A stretch of DNA of 6,957 bases from Candidatus Hydrogenedentota bacterium. Its GTDB lineage: Bacteria; Hydrogenedentota; Hydrogenedentia; Hydrogenedentales; SLHB01. Each line of letters opens with the position of its first letter. Positions within the stretch are counted from its first letter, which is position 1. Both the position numbers and the translations under genes were made by a program. Shown here in pieces: positions 6,473 to 6,957 of the stretch. The stretch spans positions 1 to 6,957 of the forward strand of contig PWNM01000115.1 in assembly GCA_003557825.1 (NCBI GenBank), read 5' to 3'. A model generated the notes under the pieces. That model saw only the letters and a program-made list of their open reading frames with translations. It ran no database searches and was not told the origin of the DNA.

Positions 6473-6957
6473 ATGCTTCAAAAGGCTGCTTATCTGACAC
6501 TTGCGTCCGTTCTTATGTTAACGCTCCCTGGTTGCCCTTCTTTTCCCACTAAAGAGGGGTTCCCTGGCCCTTATGTCTCGCGCTACACCAGTTTTTCGTT
6601 GGAAGATGGCTCGGAAGTCTCGCTATGGTATCCTGAATCGACGGAACCGCTTGAGGATTTGCCGCTTATTGTCTTTTCAACAGGCTGGAACCAGGTAAGA
6701 AAAGCGTACTTCAGCTATGCAAGACAATTGTCTCAATGGGGGTACGTTGTCGCAACACGATTCTACCCCAGTATGGGAGCTTGGGGTATTGGCCCAGATT
6801 ATATGATCCATCATGTAGATCAGGTCTCTGAGATCATCGACTGGTGCGAGATACAGTCGAAGGATCCTGCATCGCCTTTTTTCGGAATGATCGATGCCCA
6901 AAACGTTGCGACAACGGGACATTCCATGGGAGGGCATGTATCCGTAGTCGCAGCGAC
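6473..6957 (+). CDS. Lipoprotein alpha/beta hydrolase, N-terminal part (cut by right edge)
   Basis: The frame starts at ATG 6473 and stays open to the window end (161 codons plus two bases), so the C-terminal part is missing. GAGG at 6458-6461 is a ribosome site 11 bases upstream. The first 20 residues form a signal peptide (K4, hydrophobic L8-L18) ending in LPGC with C21 as the likely lipidated cysteine. The mature part follows the alpha/beta hydrolase order: strand DLPLIVFSTGW (62-72, oxyanion region), QLSQWGYVVATRFYP (85-99), and the nucleophile elbow GHSMGG (149-154) with catalytic S151. The acid and histidine of the triad would lie beyond the edge. The style (GYVV, GHSxGG) recalls chlorophyllase/PAF-acetylhydrolase/dienelactone hydrolase-like esterases. 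It should act on an ester outside the cytoplasmic membrane; the substrate is unknown. Confidence 0.9.
   Translation, partial: MLQKAAYLTLASVLMLTLPGCPSFPTKEGFPGPYVSRYTSFSLEDGSEVSLWYPESTEPLEDLPLIVFSTGWNQVRKAYFSYARQLSQWGYVVATRFYPSMGAWGIGPDYMIHHVDQVSEIIDWCEIQSKDPASPFFGMIDAQNVATTGHSMGGHVSVVAA

Noticed and set aside
6295..6552. 85-codon open frame on + in the gap after the kinase
   Set aside because: It runs out of frame into the hydrolase gene, which has a signal peptide, ribosome site and GHSMGG motif; the short frame has no family features and no ribosome site.

Overview
The window carries six protein-coding genes, all on the + strand. Four are complete, one is cut at the left edge (ankyrin repeats) and one at the right edge (alpha/beta hydrolase). 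I see no rRNA, tRNA, CRISPR array, insertion sequence or phage gene. Base composition looks moderately GC-rich and even across the window, so nothing suggests recent transfer. Two genes begin with lipoprotein signal peptides, which, with the large soluble hybrid kinase, suggests an environmental Gram-negative-type bacterium. A PVC-, Hydrogenedentota- or deltaproteobacteria-like lineage would fit, but this is an impression from protein style, not a proven assignment.

Layout: (1) 1-273, the C-terminal end of an ankyrin-repeat protein, followed by two tandem hairpins, the second a strong intrinsic terminator (302-339). (2) 366-881, a small zinc-ribbon Nudix hydrolase. (3) 935-2392, a 485-residue lipoprotein of unknown function with a proline/acidic linker. 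(4) 2447-3145, a two-helix membrane protein with a probable bacterial PH-like domain. (5) 3231-6287, a 1018-residue soluble hybrid histidine kinase, PAS-GAF-PAS-GAF-HisKA-HATPase-REC, preceded by a reasonable sigma70-type promoter. (6) 6473 to the right edge, the first 161 codons of a lipoprotein alpha/beta hydrolase with a GHSMGG nucleophile elbow.

Functionally the genes look like a loosely linked series, not one recognisable pathway. Genes 2 to 4 have gaps of about 54 bases and no terminator between them, so they could be co-transcribed, although genes 2 and 3 also have TAnnnT boxes 5-6 bases before their start codons and no Shine-Dalgarno sequence, which raises the possibility of leaderless transcripts. 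The kinase probably has its own promoter, and no Hpt protein or separate response regulator is encoded here, so its output partner is elsewhere. The most informative observation is that the kinase sensory half is an internal duplication of a roughly 300-residue PAS-GAF module. I found no convincing sign of a new defence, mobile or biosynthetic system.
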